A stretch of DNA of 64,000 nt from assembly GCA_964594365.1 (NCBI GenBank), contig CAZQMB010000002.1, positions 1 to 64,000 on the forward strand. The letters run 5' to 3'. This stretch comes from CAIUSP01 sp964594365 (GTDB lineage Bacteria; Actinomycetota; Thermoleophilia; Solirubrobacterales; 70-9). This document shows, in pieces, positions 16,349 to 25,466 of this stretch (position 1 is the stretch's first letter; each line of letters starts with the position of its first letter). The notes under the pieces are model-generated. The model had not been told where the DNA came from and did no database searches. It saw only the letters and a list, made by a program, of their open reading frames with translations. The position numbers and the translations under genes are program-made.

Positions 16349-16371
16349 CCGGCCCTCCGACCAAGCCTGGA

Positions 16372-16620
16372 TCAGTCGAGGATGTCGACGAGGATCCGCT
16401 GGTCGCTCTGGGTGGCGGATGCGCGAACCACAGAGCGCAATGCGTTGGCGACGCGACCTCCCCGACCGATCACGCGACCGAGATCGTCCTCGGCCACTTC
16501 GAGTTCGAGTACCAGTTCGCCCTCGCCTTCGGGAACCTCGGTTACCTCGACCTGGTCAGGCTCATCGACGAGCGAACGTGCGAGCAACTCGAGCAAGGCG
16601 GCTGGGGTGACTTCGGCCAA
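16372..16620 (-). CDS. khpA: KH-domain RNA-binding protein KhpA
   Basis: An 82-residue single type II KH domain. The RNA-binding GxxG loop is DDLGRVIGRGGRVANALRS, followed by the final strand QRILVDILD. KhpA proteins bind RNA broadly, and in Gram-positives they affect division and cell-wall synthesis. It lies 6 nt after rpsP, the conserved rpsP-khpA order. The start is TTG 16620. Confidence 0.92.
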   Translation of the reverse strand: MAEVTPAALLELLARSLVDEPDQVEVTEVPEGEGELVLELEVAEDDLGRVIGRGGRVANALRSVVRASATQSDQRILVDILD

Positions 16621-16626
16621 GTGGAC

Positions 16627-16881
16627 CTAGCTACCCGAAGCTTCGATGCCCTGAATCCGGAGTAGGCCGGCGACCGTGGGCGTGGGCTGCGCACCGCGCT
16701 CCAACCAATGCCTGGCTCGCTCTTCGTCGATAGCGACCAGAGATGGGTCCATCTGCGGGTTGTACTGCCCGATGGTCTCGATCGTCCTCCCGTCGCGGGG
16801 AGACCGCTGATCGGCGACCACGACCCTCCAGATCGGGTTCTTCTTCGAGCCCACTCGTCTGAGACGTATTCTCACTGACAT
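16627..16881 (-). CDS. rpsP: 30S ribosomal protein S16
   Basis: An 84-residue S16, full length. It shows VRIRLRRVGSKKNPIWRVVV, SPRDGRTIETIGQYNPQ and ARHWLERGAQPTPTVAGLL. It leads the rpsP-khpA-trmD unit. ATG 16881 has TAACCT 8 nt upstream and no Shine-Dalgarno, so a leaderless start is likely. Confidence 0.97.
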   Translation of the reverse strand: MSVRIRLRRVGSKKNPIWRVVVADQRSPRDGRTIETIGQYNPQMDPSLVAIDEERARHWLERGAQPTPTVAGLLRIQGIEASGS

Positions 16882-16889
16882 CGAAGGGC

Positions 16890-16895
16890 AGGTTA
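16890..16895 (-). promoter_or_regulatory. -10 element of rpsP-khpA-trmD, leaderless
   Basis: TAACCT on the minus strand, 8 nt before ATG 16881. Confidence 0.5.
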
Positions 16896-16929
16896 GCGGT
16901 CTCGGGCGCCCGGTAGCGCAACCAACTGC

Positions 16930-18270
16930 TCAGCCCATCAAACCTCCCGGCATCGACCCTCCTGGCAACGACAGTTTCCCGCTCGTCATCTGCTTCATCA
17001 GCTTCCTCATCTGCGCAAACTGCTTCAGGAGACGATTCACCGCCTGAACTGAGGTTCCGGACCCGGCAGCGATGCGCTTACGTCTCGAACCATCGATGCG
17101 TTCGGGGTTCGCCCGCTCCCAAGGGGTCATCGAGAGCACGATCGCCTCCACCCTATCCAGCTCGCGTTCGTCTACATCACCCATACCCGCGGTGGCCTTT
17201 CCCATCCCGGGAATCATCTTCATCAAGTTCCCGATCGGACCCATGCTGCGGACCTGTTTCATCTGCTCCAGGAAATCGTCGAGTGTGAACTGCTCGCTCC
17301 GGATCTTCTCTTCGAGCTCCTTCGCCCGATCAGCATCGAACTGCTCCTCGGTCTTCTCGATCAGGGACATCACATCGCCCATTCCGAGGATCCTTCCCGC
17401 CATCCGATCGGGGTGGAACTTCTCCATCGCATCGAGCTTCTCGCCGGTAGATGCGAACAGGATCGGTTTGCCGGTCACCGCCTTGACCGAGAGGGCCGCA
17501 CCTCCCCGTGCGTCACCATCGAGCTTGGTCAGAAGGATCCCGTCGAACTCAGCAGTCTCGGCGAACGCCTCGGCTACTCCGACGGCCTCCTGTCCGGTCA
17601 TCGCATCGAGAACGAGGACCACGTCATGCGGTGAAACGGCCTTGCGTACACTCGCCAGCTCGTCCATCAGGTCCTGATCGACCACCGTCCGGCCGGCCGT
17701 GTCGACTATCAGCACATCCAGACCTTCTCCCCTGGCCCTCTCGACCGCCCAGGCAGCAACCTCGACCGGATCCTGCTCACCGTCGATGGAGAAGACGGTC
17801 GCCCCAGCCTGCTGACCCACCTTCTTCAACTGTTCGACCGCTGCCGGTCTCTGGAGATCGCACGCCGCGATACCCACTCTCTTGTTCTGGCCCGCGAGCA
17901 GCAGCGCGAGCTTGCCGCAGGCTGTCGTCTTGCCCGAGCCCTGAAGGCCTGCGATCAGTATCACCGTCGTCCCCGAGGGTGCGAATACGAGGTCACGGCC
18001 CGCACCGCCTCCCATCAGGTCGCAGAGTTCGTCGTTGACCGCCTTGACCACCTGCTGGCCGGGGTTGAGAGCGCTGGAGATCTCGGCCCCCTCGAGTCGT
18101 GCCCCCAGCGACTCGGTGAAGGACTTCACCACCTTGAAGTTGACATCGGCCTCGAGCAACGCGAGCCGCACCTCTCGAAGGGCCGCTGCCACATCCTCGT
18201 CGCTCAGGGTTCCACGGTCACGGACCCCATCCATGACCCCCTGTAGCCGCTCGGAGAGCTGGTCGAACAT
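16930..18270 (-). CDS. ffh: Signal recognition particle protein Ffh (SRP54)
   Basis: A 446-residue GTPase that binds signal sequences with 4.5S RNA and delivers ribosomes to FtsY. It has an N domain (about 1-90), a G domain with GLQGSGKTTACGKLA, DTAGR and TKLDGDARGG, and a Met-rich M domain (QMKQVRSMGPIGNLMKMIPG, then GSGTSVQAVNRLLKQF). All parts are intact. It neighbours ftsY, its receptor, 41 nt away. The leaderless -10 TAACCT is 7 nt before ATG. No 4.5S RNA gene was recognised nearby. Confidence 0.98.
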   Translation of the reverse strand: MFDQLSERLQGVMDGVRDRGTLSDEDVAAALREVRLALLEADVNFKVVKSFTESLGARLEGAEISSALNPGQQVVKAVNDELCDLMGGGAGRDLVFAPSGTTVILIAGLQGSGKTTACGKLALLLAGQNKRVGIAACDLQRPAAVEQLKKVGQQAGATVFSIDGEQDPVEVAAWAVERARGEGLDVLIVDTAGRTVVDQDLMDELASVRKAVSPHDVVLVLDAMTGQEAVGVAEAFAETAEFDGILLTKLDGDARGGAALSVKAVTGKPILFASTGEKLDAMEKFHPDRMAGRILGMGDVMSLIEKTEEQFDADRAKELEEKIRSEQFTLDDFLEQMKQVRSMGPIGNLMKMIPGMGKATAGMGDVDERELDRVEAIVLSMTPWERANPERIDGSRRKRIAAGSGTSVQAVNRLLKQFAQMRKLMKQMTSGKLSLPGGSMPGGLMG

Positions 18271-18277
18271 CGTCCGA

Positions 18278-18283
18278 AGGTTA
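18278..18283 (-). promoter_or_regulatory. -10 element of ffh, leaderless
   Basis: TAACCT on the minus strand, 7 nt before ATG 18270. Confidence 0.5.
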
Positions 18284-18311
18284 GAGGCCGACCGGATCCT
18301 GGCCCGTGGAC

Positions 18312-19310
18312 CTACTCACCGACGAGGGCGCGGCTGAACTCGAGGGAGTCGAACGGCCGGAGGTCTTCGAGGGACTCCCCGATCCCGACCAGCTTCACCG
18401 GGATGCCCAGCTCTGCCGCCACCGCCAGCGCGACCCCGCCCTTGCTGCTGCCGTCGAGCTTGGTCAGCACCACGCCTGTTACCTCCACCGCGGCGGCGAA
18501 CTCCTTCGCCTGACGGACCCCGTTCTGGCCTGTGGTGGCATCGATCACGACCAAGGTCTCCTGAGGGGCCCCCTCGACACGGTCCGCGATCACCCTGCGG
18601 ACCTTTGCCAGTTCTGCCATCAGATCGCTGTCCGTGTGCAGCCTCCCCGCCGTGTCGCAGATCAGCACATCGGCGTCACGAGCTTCTGCCGCGGCAACCC
18701 CGTCGAACACGACCGCTCCCGGATCTCCTCCTTCAGCCCCTTTGACGATGTCACAACCTGCACGCTCTGCCCACTCGGTCAGTTGCTCCACCGCCGCGGC
18801 CCTGTAGGTGTCGGCCGCTGCCAGGACCACCTCGAGTTGCGCCTCGCGGGAGAGCACGTGCGCGAGCTTCCCGATCGAAGTGGTCTTGCCCGTCCCGTTC
18901 ACGCCGACCACCATCACGACCGACGGGTGCGCGCTGAGATCCAGGCGCGACGTGGTCCCCGCCGGCTGCGCGATTTCGGCCAGGACCTCGATCAGGCGCT
19001 GCCTGAGGCCATCTCCATCGCTGATGCTGCCAGCCTCGGTTTCGTGCTCGAGTTGCTCGATCACCCGCACCGTGGTAGGAACACCGACGTCGGCGAGCAC
19101 CAAGAGCTCCTCGAGAGACTCCCAGGTGGCGGAGTCGATCGCCCCTCCGAAGCTCGCTCCCAACTCTGCGGAGAGCGCCTGGCGGGTCCGACCGAGCCCT
19201 TCTCTGAGTCTGGAGAAAACGCCCTGTCTCTGTTCAGCGGTCTCTGCGACAGGCTCGATGTCTCCACCGAGATCGAGCGCACGCCCCCATTCAGAGTCGA
19301 TCTTCTTCAC
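18312..19310 (-). CDS. ftsY: SRP receptor FtsY
   Basis: A 332-residue SRP receptor GTPase. A short acidic N-terminus and N domain (VFSRLREGLGRTRQALSAEL) precede the G domain with GVNGTGKTTSIGKLA, AADTYRAAAVEQL, DTAGRLHTDSDLMAEL and TKLDGSSKGG. GTG 19310 is chosen because TAGCCT lies 7 nt upstream. ATG 19379 would overlap smc by 41 nt and add residues that look like a shifted reading of the smc end. It has no membrane helix, so it would associate peripherally with the membrane. Confidence 0.95.
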   Translation of the reverse strand: MKKIDSEWGRALDLGGDIEPVAETAEQRQGVFSRLREGLGRTRQALSAELGASFGGAIDSATWESLEELLVLADVGVPTTVRVIEQLEHETEAGSISDGDGLRQRLIEVLAEIAQPAGTTSRLDLSAHPSVVMVVGVNGTGKTTSIGKLAHVLSREAQLEVVLAAADTYRAAAVEQLTEWAERAGCDIVKGAEGGDPGAVVFDGVAAAEARDADVLICDTAGRLHTDSDLMAELAKVRRVIADRVEGAPQETLVVIDATTGQNGVRQAKEFAAAVEVTGVVLTKLDGSSKGGVALAVAAELGIPVKLVGIGESLEDLRPFDSLEFSRALVGE

Positions 19311-19317
19311 CCGGTGC

Positions 19318-19323
19318 AGGCTA
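19318..19323 (-). promoter_or_regulatory. -10 element of ftsY, leaderless
   Basis: TAGCCT on the minus strand, 7 nt before GTG 19310. It supports this start over ATG 19379. Confidence 0.5.
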
Positions 19324-19338
19324 GGGCCGCAGGAAGGG

Positions 19339-22300
19339 TCAGGCGGCTTCTGCCCCGTCGGGAGGCCCGCCCCAGGCATCGGAAGGGGCTACCGCCTCAT
19401 CGTGCTCCGGCTCCCGCTCACCCGTGTCACCCTCGGACGGGCGGTACGACACGACCTTGGTGACTCCATCCTCCGCCATGCTCACCCCGTAGAGCGCATC
19501 GGCGGCATCCATCGTTCGCTTCTGATGGGTGACGATCAGGAACTGTGAACGATCCGCGAAGCGCTTGACCACCCGCAGGAACCGATCGAGGTTGAGGTCG
19601 TCGAGTGCTGCCTCGACCTCATCGAGCACGTAGAAGGGACAGGGACGAGCGATCATGACCGCGAAGACGAATGCGAGTGCGACCATCGACTTCTCGCCGC
19701 CCGACAGGAGAGAGAGCCTCCTCATCGACTTGCCGGCAGGGGTCACCTCGATCTCTACACCGCCGTCGTCGACTCGAGCCGACTCCTCAGCGGAGTCCAC
19801 GCCGCCCCCATCATTGGGCTCGGGATCGGACCCCTCCGACGTCACCTCACTGGTGGGAGGCTTGGGTGACCGATCGGGCTCGATCCTGCGCAAGCGCCCC
19901 TTACCACCGGGGAAGAGTTCGGAGATCATCTCCTCGAAGTTGCGGGAGGTCGCCTCGAAGGTCCTCTCGAACAGCTCGGAGATCTCCCGGTCGGTCCGTT
20001 TGATCAGCGACTTGAGCTCACCGAGCGCCTTCTCCATGTCCTCTCGCTGCTCCTGGAGTTCGGCAACCCTCGCTCGCGCCTCCTCGTACTCACGCTTGGC
20101 CAGCGGGTTGACCGGGCCGAGGCTCTCCCTCCTGCGAGCGAGGCGGCTCAGCTTNNNNNNNNNNNNNNNNNNNNNNNNNNNNNNNNNNNNNNNNNNNNNN
20201 NNNNNNNNNNNNNNNNNNNNNNNNNNNNNNNNNNNNNNNNNNNNNNNNNNNNNNCGTCCGCATGGATCTCGAGTCTGCGCACGAGCTCTTCCAGTGCGGT
20301 GCGTAGCCGTATCAGCCCCGGCAGCGTTTCCTGCTCCAGGGCCACCCGCCGCTCGAGCCGGCGACGTTCAGCCTCACGACTGGCGGTTGCGGCCGCATCG
20401 CGCTCCGCATAGCGCTGCTCGGCCGCCAGTTCGGCCTCGATCTGTGCCTTCTCGATTGCGAGGCGCTCGTCTCCGCGGCCCGCACGTTGCGCTGCGAGCC
20501 ACTCCTCACGATCCGCAGCTTCGGTCGCCTCGTCGTGCCGCCGGATCGCCTCACGGAGGGCGATCTCGGCGGCCTCGCGCGCCGTATCGGCCTCAGCGAG
20601 GGCCTCACCTGCCTTCTCCAGATCGCCATTGGCGCGCTCGGCGGTCCTCTCTCTCTCCGCGACGCGTCCCAGGAGCTCCTCTCTGGCAGATCTCGCAGCG
20701 AGGGCCGGATCGGTCCCTTCACGTGGAACGCGACTGAGCTCTCGCAGCGTGCCGTCCCACCTCTCACCGTCAGAGGTCACCGCAACGCCGGAGAAGGAAT
20801 CGGGTACGTCTCCGAGATCAGCCACCAACCAGACATCCCCGAGCAGGCGCTCCACGGGCCCACGAGCGGACTCGGATACCTCGACCAGATCGAGCATGGG
20901 TCGAGCGCCGTCGCATGGAGGTGCACCGGCTGGAGGACCCTGCTGGTCCCCGCTGCGGACCAGTGCCCTGCCCGCACCCTCGAGCTGGGATAGCCGACGG
21001 GAGCCTTCGCTCCGATCGCCGACGATGGCGGCGCGGAGGCGCTCCCCGAGGGCCGCTGATACGGCCAGCTCCAACCCGGAGGCAGCTTCGATCGAGCCGG
21101 CAAGCGCTTCCCCGGAAACCTCCTGCGAGGCACGGGCAAGCCGTGCCTCGACAGCCATCAGCTCACCCTTCAGCGCGGCGACCCGAGATGCAGCCTTCTC
21201 CGCCTCGGCCCGAGCCATGTCACGGGCCCTGGTCGCCCGACCGACCGCGCTGGTTGCATCCTCGACAGCCTCTCTCAGCTTCGGCAGCTCCGCGGCGGCC
21301 TCGTCGCGGGCACGCGCCGCCGCCGCAACCGGATCGGCGGAATTCGTGTCGGCGCCCTCTCCTGATGAGACGGGGACGCCGGTGATCTCCGCCAACCTCG
21401 CTTCGAGCTCGGCGATTCGCTCCGCCGCACCCTCTACGGGCTCTGACTGTTCGCCGAGACCCTCCAGTCGAAGCTGTCGCTCTGCGAGCGCCGAGCGGAG
21501 CTCACGTTCGGCGCGCCCTACCGACTCGGCTCTGGCCTTGACACGCTCGAGGGCGGCCCTGGATTCCGCCAGCCGCTCGGCCAACTCCCGCCGGCCCTCC
21601 TCGCCGACTGCGATCCTCTCCTCCGCGACCGTCCGGCGCCTGCGGACACTCTCGAGTCGGGTCTCGAGCGCCTCAAGCGTCTTCTTCGCCTCCGCGAGCT
21701 GCTGATCGGCCCGAGCCGATTCCCGCTTCTGCTGACCCAAGTCGGAGCGGAGGATCTGCGAATTGAGCTCATCGGCCTGCCGAGCCATCTTGGCCTGCCT
21801 CTCGGCAGCCTCTGCCTGGGCTTTGAGCGGCCGGATCCTGGATCTGGCCTCGCGCTCGACATCGAGAGCACGATCCAGGTTCTCGCGGGTGCGGTCGAGC
21901 TTCAACTGTGCGCGATGGCGCCGCTTACGGTGCTTGCCGAGACCCGCTGCCTCCTCGATCAGCAGCCGACGGTCTCTGGGTTTGGAGGAGACGAGGGCCT
22001 CCACACGCCCCTGACTGATCACCGAATGCATCTCTCGCCCCAGACCCGTGTCGGCCAGAGCTTCGATTACGTCCGCGAGCCGGCAACGTGCTCCATTCAG
22101 CCGATAGCCGGCATCACCGTCGCGACTGATGTGGCGAGTGATCGAGATCTCGGAGAACTCGCTGCCGGCCTGCCCGTCGGCGTTGTCGATCACGACCTCT
22201 ACCTCTGCGGCGTTTCGGCGCGACTGTCCCTTGCCGCCGGCGAAGATCACGTCCTGCATCGACTGGCCGCGGATTGCGCCGGGGCTCTGCTCTCCGAGAG

Positions 22301-22439
22301 CCCAGAGGATCGCGTCGGTGATGTTCGACTTGCCGCAGCCGTTCGGGCCGACGATCACGCTCACGCCGGGCCCGAAGGTGAGGCGAGTGCGATCAGGGAA
22401 GGACTTGAAGCCCTTCATGTTGATCTCGCGCAGGTGCAT
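19339..22439 (-). CDS. smc: Chromosome segregation protein Smc, interrupted by assembly gap
   Basis: An SMC ATPase that compacts and segregates chromosomes with ScpA and ScpB (both in this window). The N-terminal head has GFKSFPDRTRL and Walker A GPNGCGKSN, followed by a coiled coil and a hinge at roughly residues 440-560. After the 100-N gap the C-terminal part resumes with SLGPVNPLAKREYEEARARV, the signature LSGGEKSMVALAF and Walker B FYVLDEVEAALDD. Both halves are intact. The frame is broken only because the gap is a placeholder: the true gap must be 2 modulo 3 nt. The head carries an extra acidic stretch of about 35 residues just before the signature motif. Confidence 0.95.
20155..20254. 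other. Assembly gap, 100 N
   Basis: Exactly 100 undetermined bases inside the second Smc coiled coil. The real length is unknown. The coding frames on each side require a length of 2 modulo 3. Confidence 1.
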
Positions 22440-22484
22440 TCACGCCCAAGCCTTCACGCAGGACCGGACGAACTTAGTGTGCGA

Positions 22485-23156
22485 TCAGGCTTGAAGCGCC
22501 TCCAACGCCTTCTCCGCAGCAGCCTGCTCAGCCTCCTTCTTGCTGCCACCCTCTCCGACGCCGAGGGTCTCGCCATCGACAGTTGCTTCCACGCTGAACC
22601 GCGGATCGTGTGCCGGGCCGGTCTCCTCGGTCAGCACGTAGATCACCTTGCGGCCGCTTCGGGCGAGCAGTTCCTGGAGGTCGGTCTTCGAGTCGATCCT
22701 CTGGTCGATCGCGCTCTCGATCTGGGTTGCGAATGCCTCTACCGTCGCCTTCGCCGTGATCTCGAATCCACGCTCGACCAGGCACGCTCCGATGACCGCC
22801 TCGCAGATCGAGGCGAGAGCACGCTCGGACTGGAGGAGCTTCTCGGCTTCGATGCCCGAGCCCTCCTGCGGTTCCTCGGTAGCCATCATCTGATCGAGTC
22901 CGAGCTCGACCGCGACTTCGGCGCATGCCCTTCCACTGACCGCCTGATTCCGCATCTTGGTCAGGTCGCCGATATCGGTGTCGGGATGACGCTCGAAGAA
23001 CTCCCTCGCGACCGCAAGGCCGAGAACACTGTCGCCTAGGAAGGCGAGGCGACCGTACGAGTCCGAGCGGTTGCTTACCCATGAGGAGTGGCTGAGTGCG
23101 CGAGAACGCACCTCCTCGGGAAGGTCGTTGAAGAGATCGAGTAGAGAACTGCTCAA
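22485..23156 (-). CDS. rnc: Ribonuclease III
   Basis: A 223-residue double-strand-specific RNase for rRNA and mRNA processing. The endonuclease domain carries YGRLAFLGDSVLGLAVAREF (the signature ERLEFLGDA equivalent) and the catalytic SICEAVIGACLVERG. A double-stranded RNA-binding domain follows from about residue 150 (DLQELLARSGRKVIYVL to GGSKKEAEQAAAEKALEAL). TTG 23156 overlaps the acpP stop as TTGA. It belongs to the rpmF-plsX-acpP-rnc-smc run. The smc start follows after 45 nt. Confidence 0.96.
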   Translation of the reverse strand: MSSSLLDLFNDLPEEVRSRALSHSSWVSNRSDSYGRLAFLGDSVLGLAVAREFFERHPDTDIGDLTKMRNQAVSGRACAEVAVELGLDQMMATEEPQEGSGIEAEKLLQSERALASICEAVIGACLVERGFEITAKATVEAFATQIESAIDQRIDSKTDLQELLARSGRKVIYVLTEETGPAHDPRFSVEATVDGETLGVGEGGSKKEAEQAAAEKALEALQA

Positions 23157-23413
23157 CCGCTCGAGGCTCGGGAGCAGACGAACTCGACTACATCCCCCAC
23201 GCTTACCAGTTCTGCGGCCTCTTCCTCGCTCACCTTCACTCCGTAGCGGTCTTCCATCTCCATCACCAGCTCGTAGAGGTCGAGCGAGTCGGCGTCGAGG
23301 TCTTCCTTGAAGCGCGTGCCCGAGTCGATGCGGTCTATATCGACCTCCAGCTCGGCCGCCAGATGTTCCTTGACGACCCCCATGACTTGGTCTCGATCCA
23401 TCCCGGCCTGCAT
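23153..23413 (-). CDS. acpP: Acyl carrier protein
   Basis: An 86-residue ACP. Its four-helix fold carries the phosphopantetheine Ser in LDADSLDLYELVMEMEDRYG. The usual Leu after Ser is retained (DSLD), as in fatty acid synthase ACPs. ATG 23413 overlaps the plsX stop as TAATG. Location between plsX and rnc is the common Gram-positive arrangement and points to phospholipid and fatty acid synthesis. Confidence 0.96.
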   Translation of the reverse strand: MQAGMDRDQVMGVVKEHLAAELEVDIDRIDSGTRFKEDLDADSLDLYELVMEMEDRYGVKVSEEEAAELVSVGDVVEFVCSRASSG

Positions 23414-24660
23414 TATCGCGTCTCTCCCGGCGCAGGAGTGGAAGTCGCCTCCGTCTCGGATTCGACTCGATCCCGGATGCCCGACCGGTCGGCTTCCGGG
23501 TCATCGCCAGCCGAGGACGCGGCGGGCGCGTCCTCCGGGGAGGGACCTCCCGATCCCTCATCTCCATCCGGGCGATCCCCCTCCGATCCCCCGCTCTCTT
23601 CATCCTCGTCGGCAAGGGGTTCCGGGGGAGGCGGAGGCGGCTCGATCCTCGGCGCACGCCCCCTCACCTCGGTCGCCAGCAACGCCGCGGTCTGTTCGGT
23701 GGCACCCTCCTCGGCCGCGTGCCAGGCGAGTTTGATCGCATTGGCTATTCCCTCGGGACTGGAGCTGCCGTGAGCCACGACAGCCACGGCGCGGAGGCCG
23801 AGCAGTATCGCGCCGCCTGTTGCATCCGGATCCAGAGTGCGCTTGAGTCCTGCCATCGAAGGTCGCAGCAGCATGCCACCGAGAGACGCAACCGGGTTGG
23901 CACGCGCAGCGTCGCGAACGCCGTCAGCCACCGCCCGGGCGGTCCCCTCCATGACCTTGAGCGCGACATTTCCGGTGAAGCCATCGCAGACGATCACGTC
24001 GGCTCGATCGCGGAACAGATCCCGTCCCTCTGCGTTCCCGACGAAGTTGATCGCCTCGGTCTTGCTGAGAGAGTCGAACGCCTCCACCACCGCATTGTTG
24101 CCCTTGCCTTCCTCCTCGCCGATCGTGAGCAGAGCCACACGTGGCTCAGCTACTCCGAGCGCAGCTTTCGAGAAAGCCGAGCCGAGGTACGCGAACTGGA
24201 CCAAGTGTTTGGAACGCGCCTCGGAGCTGGCGCCGACATCGAGCATCAGGAACCGTCGATTCCCTTCCCCTGGCATCGGCACCTGGGCGGCGAGCCCCGG
24301 GCGAGAGACACCACGCAAGCGACGCAGCGAGAAGGTGGCGGCGGCGAGTGTCGCGCCTGTCGATCCGGCACTCACCAGCGCACAGGCGGAGCCTCCAGCG
24401 ACGTCGTCTGCGGCCTGGACCACCGATGCACCCGGTGCGCCCCTCACGGCAGCGACCGGATCGGCCGCATTGGGTATCCACTCGTCGCAGGGCACGATCT
24501 CGACTCCTGGGGGCATCTTGGGGCTCGGTGGCCCGAAGACACGAATCGGGATGCCAGCAGCTGCTGCGATGGCGGCGCCTTCGTAGACGACCTCGGGGCC
24601 GCCATCGGCACCATGACCATCGAGCGCGACCGGCTGCAGGCCGTCGGACGCGCGAGACAA
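23413..24660 (-). CDS. plsX: Phosphate acyltransferase PlsX with disordered C-terminal extension
   Basis: A 415-residue enzyme that converts acyl-ACP to acyl phosphate, the first step of phosphatidic acid synthesis. The core has VALDGHGADGGPEVV at the N-terminus (the family has MGGD here), LVSAGSTGATLAAATF, LDVGAS and DVIVCDGFTGNVALKVMEG. After about residue 336 comes a Pro-run and an acidic, Gly/Ser-rich tail of about 79 residues that normal PlsX (about 330) lacks. TTG 24660 directly abuts the rpmF stop. The coupling rpmF-plsX-acpP is widely conserved. Confidence 0.93.
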   Translation of the reverse strand: MSRASDGLQPVALDGHGADGGPEVVYEGAAIAAAAGIPIRVFGPPSPKMPPGVEIVPCDEWIPNAADPVAAVRGAPGASVVQAADDVAGGSACALVSAGSTGATLAAATFSLRRLRGVSRPGLAAQVPMPGEGNRRFLMLDVGASSEARSKHLVQFAYLGSAFSKAALGVAEPRVALLTIGEEEGKGNNAVVEAFDSLSKTEAINFVGNAEGRDLFRDRADVIVCDGFTGNVALKVMEGTARAVADGVRDAARANPVASLGGMLLRPSMAGLKRTLDPDATGGAILLGLRAVAVVAHGSSSPEGIANAIKLAWHAAEEGATEQTAALLATEVRGRAPRIEPPPPPPEPLADEDEESGGSEGDRPDGDEGSGGPSPEDAPAASSAGDDPEADRSGIRDRVESETEATSTPAPGETR

Positions 24661-24879
24661 CTAACCCTGCTCCTCGCCGCCTTCGGCCTCGGCCTCAGCC
24701 TTCGGCTTGAAGCTGACGACTTCCCTACCTGCGTAGGTACCGCAGGTCGGGCAGACACGGTGCGGCAGCCGGGGACTGTGGCACCGCGGGCACTCGTTGA
24801 GCCTCGGACGGGAAGCCTTGTGCTGGGCGCGACGCTTGTCTCGTCTGGCGCTCGACTGTCTCTTCTTCGGTACGGCCAT
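24661..24879 (-). CDS. rpmF: 50S ribosomal protein L32
   Basis: A 72-residue L32. MAVPKKRQSSARRDKRRAQH is the standard N-terminus. Two CxxC pairs (CPRC, CPTC) form the zinc ribbon, so this is the zinc-containing form. A short acidic tail (KAEAEAEGGEEQG) ends it. TACCAT 8 nt before ATG gives a leaderless promoter. The upstream DUF177 gene is separated by 47 nt. Confidence 0.97.
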   Translation of the reverse strand: MAVPKKRQSSARRDKRRAQHKASRPRLNECPRCHSPRLPHRVCPTCGTYAGREVVSFKPKAEAEAEGGEEQG

Positions 24880-24887
24880 CGCTCGTG

Positions 24888-24893
24888 ATGGTA
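24888..24893 (-). promoter_or_regulatory. -10 element of rpmF operon, leaderless
   Basis: TACCAT on the minus strand, 8 nt before ATG 24879. The same hexamer serves rpmB and rplS. Confidence 0.5.
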
Positions 24894-24926
24894 GCCGGGT
24901 GGGCGCTCAGAGGCGGGCGAGGTCGG

Positions 24927-25466
24927 TCACTCGAACTCGATGTCGCCGAGCGCAGACATTCGCGGGTCGCCCTGGATGGAGTGTCGATGAGGCTCCTCGC
25001 CGGGTGCGACACGCTCCCCGCAGGCGGGACAGATGCCACCGCAGCCCTCCTCACAAAGCGGCTGTGCCGGAAAGGCAAGCGCTGCGGAGTCGCTCGCCCA
25101 GCGGCTCACGTCGAGTAGATCCGAGTCCAGATAGGGACAGTCGAGATCGACCTCCGAGTCCGCACCAGCCTCCTGATCTACCTCGCGGACGTCGAGGTCC
25201 AGATCCGTCTGCGCGCTCCCGAGGCACCGAACGCAAGGTCCCTCGTAGGAAGCCTGGAATCTGAGCCTGAGGGCGTAGCCGTTGACCGTCCGCGAGATAT
25301 CGAGAGTGCCGCGGGGGGCATCCGGAGCGGCCGCGTAGGTATTGCCGCCGAAATCCAGGGGGGCGAGGGCCAGCGGTACGTCGAGTCTCGCCGCCTGACC
25401 CGGTGAAAGAGCCAGAGATGCCAGGTCGATCGGGCCGACCGCTTCGATGCGGATCGGGGCGCTCAG
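24927..25466 (-). CDS. yceD: YceD/DUF177 family protein, forced CTG start
   Basis: A 179-residue DUF177 protein, linked in bacteria to 23S rRNA/large-subunit biogenesis and almost always next to rpmF, as here. It shows VNGYALRLRFQASYEGPCVRCLG and the C-terminal zinc-like block LCEEGCGGICPACGERV. The open frame runs from an in-frame TGA at 25488-25490 to the stop. It contains no ATG, GTG or TTG before codon 120 (GTG 25109), which would remove two thirds of the family domain. CTG 25466 overlaps the upstream stop as CTGA and is the most likely start. Confidence 0.88.
   Translation of the reverse strand: MSAPIRIEAVGPIDLASLALSPGQAARLDVPLALAPLDFGGNTYAAAPDAPRGTLDISRTVNGYALRLRFQASYEGPCVRCLGSAQTDLDLDVREVDQEAGADSEVDLDCPYLDSDLLDVSRWASDSAALAFPAQPLCEEGCGGICPACGERVAPGEEPHRHSIQGDPRMSALGDIEFE

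Noticed and set aside
19339..22439. smc as a pseudogene with a frameshift
   Set aside because: The frame change coincides exactly with the 100-N gap; both coding parts are intact.
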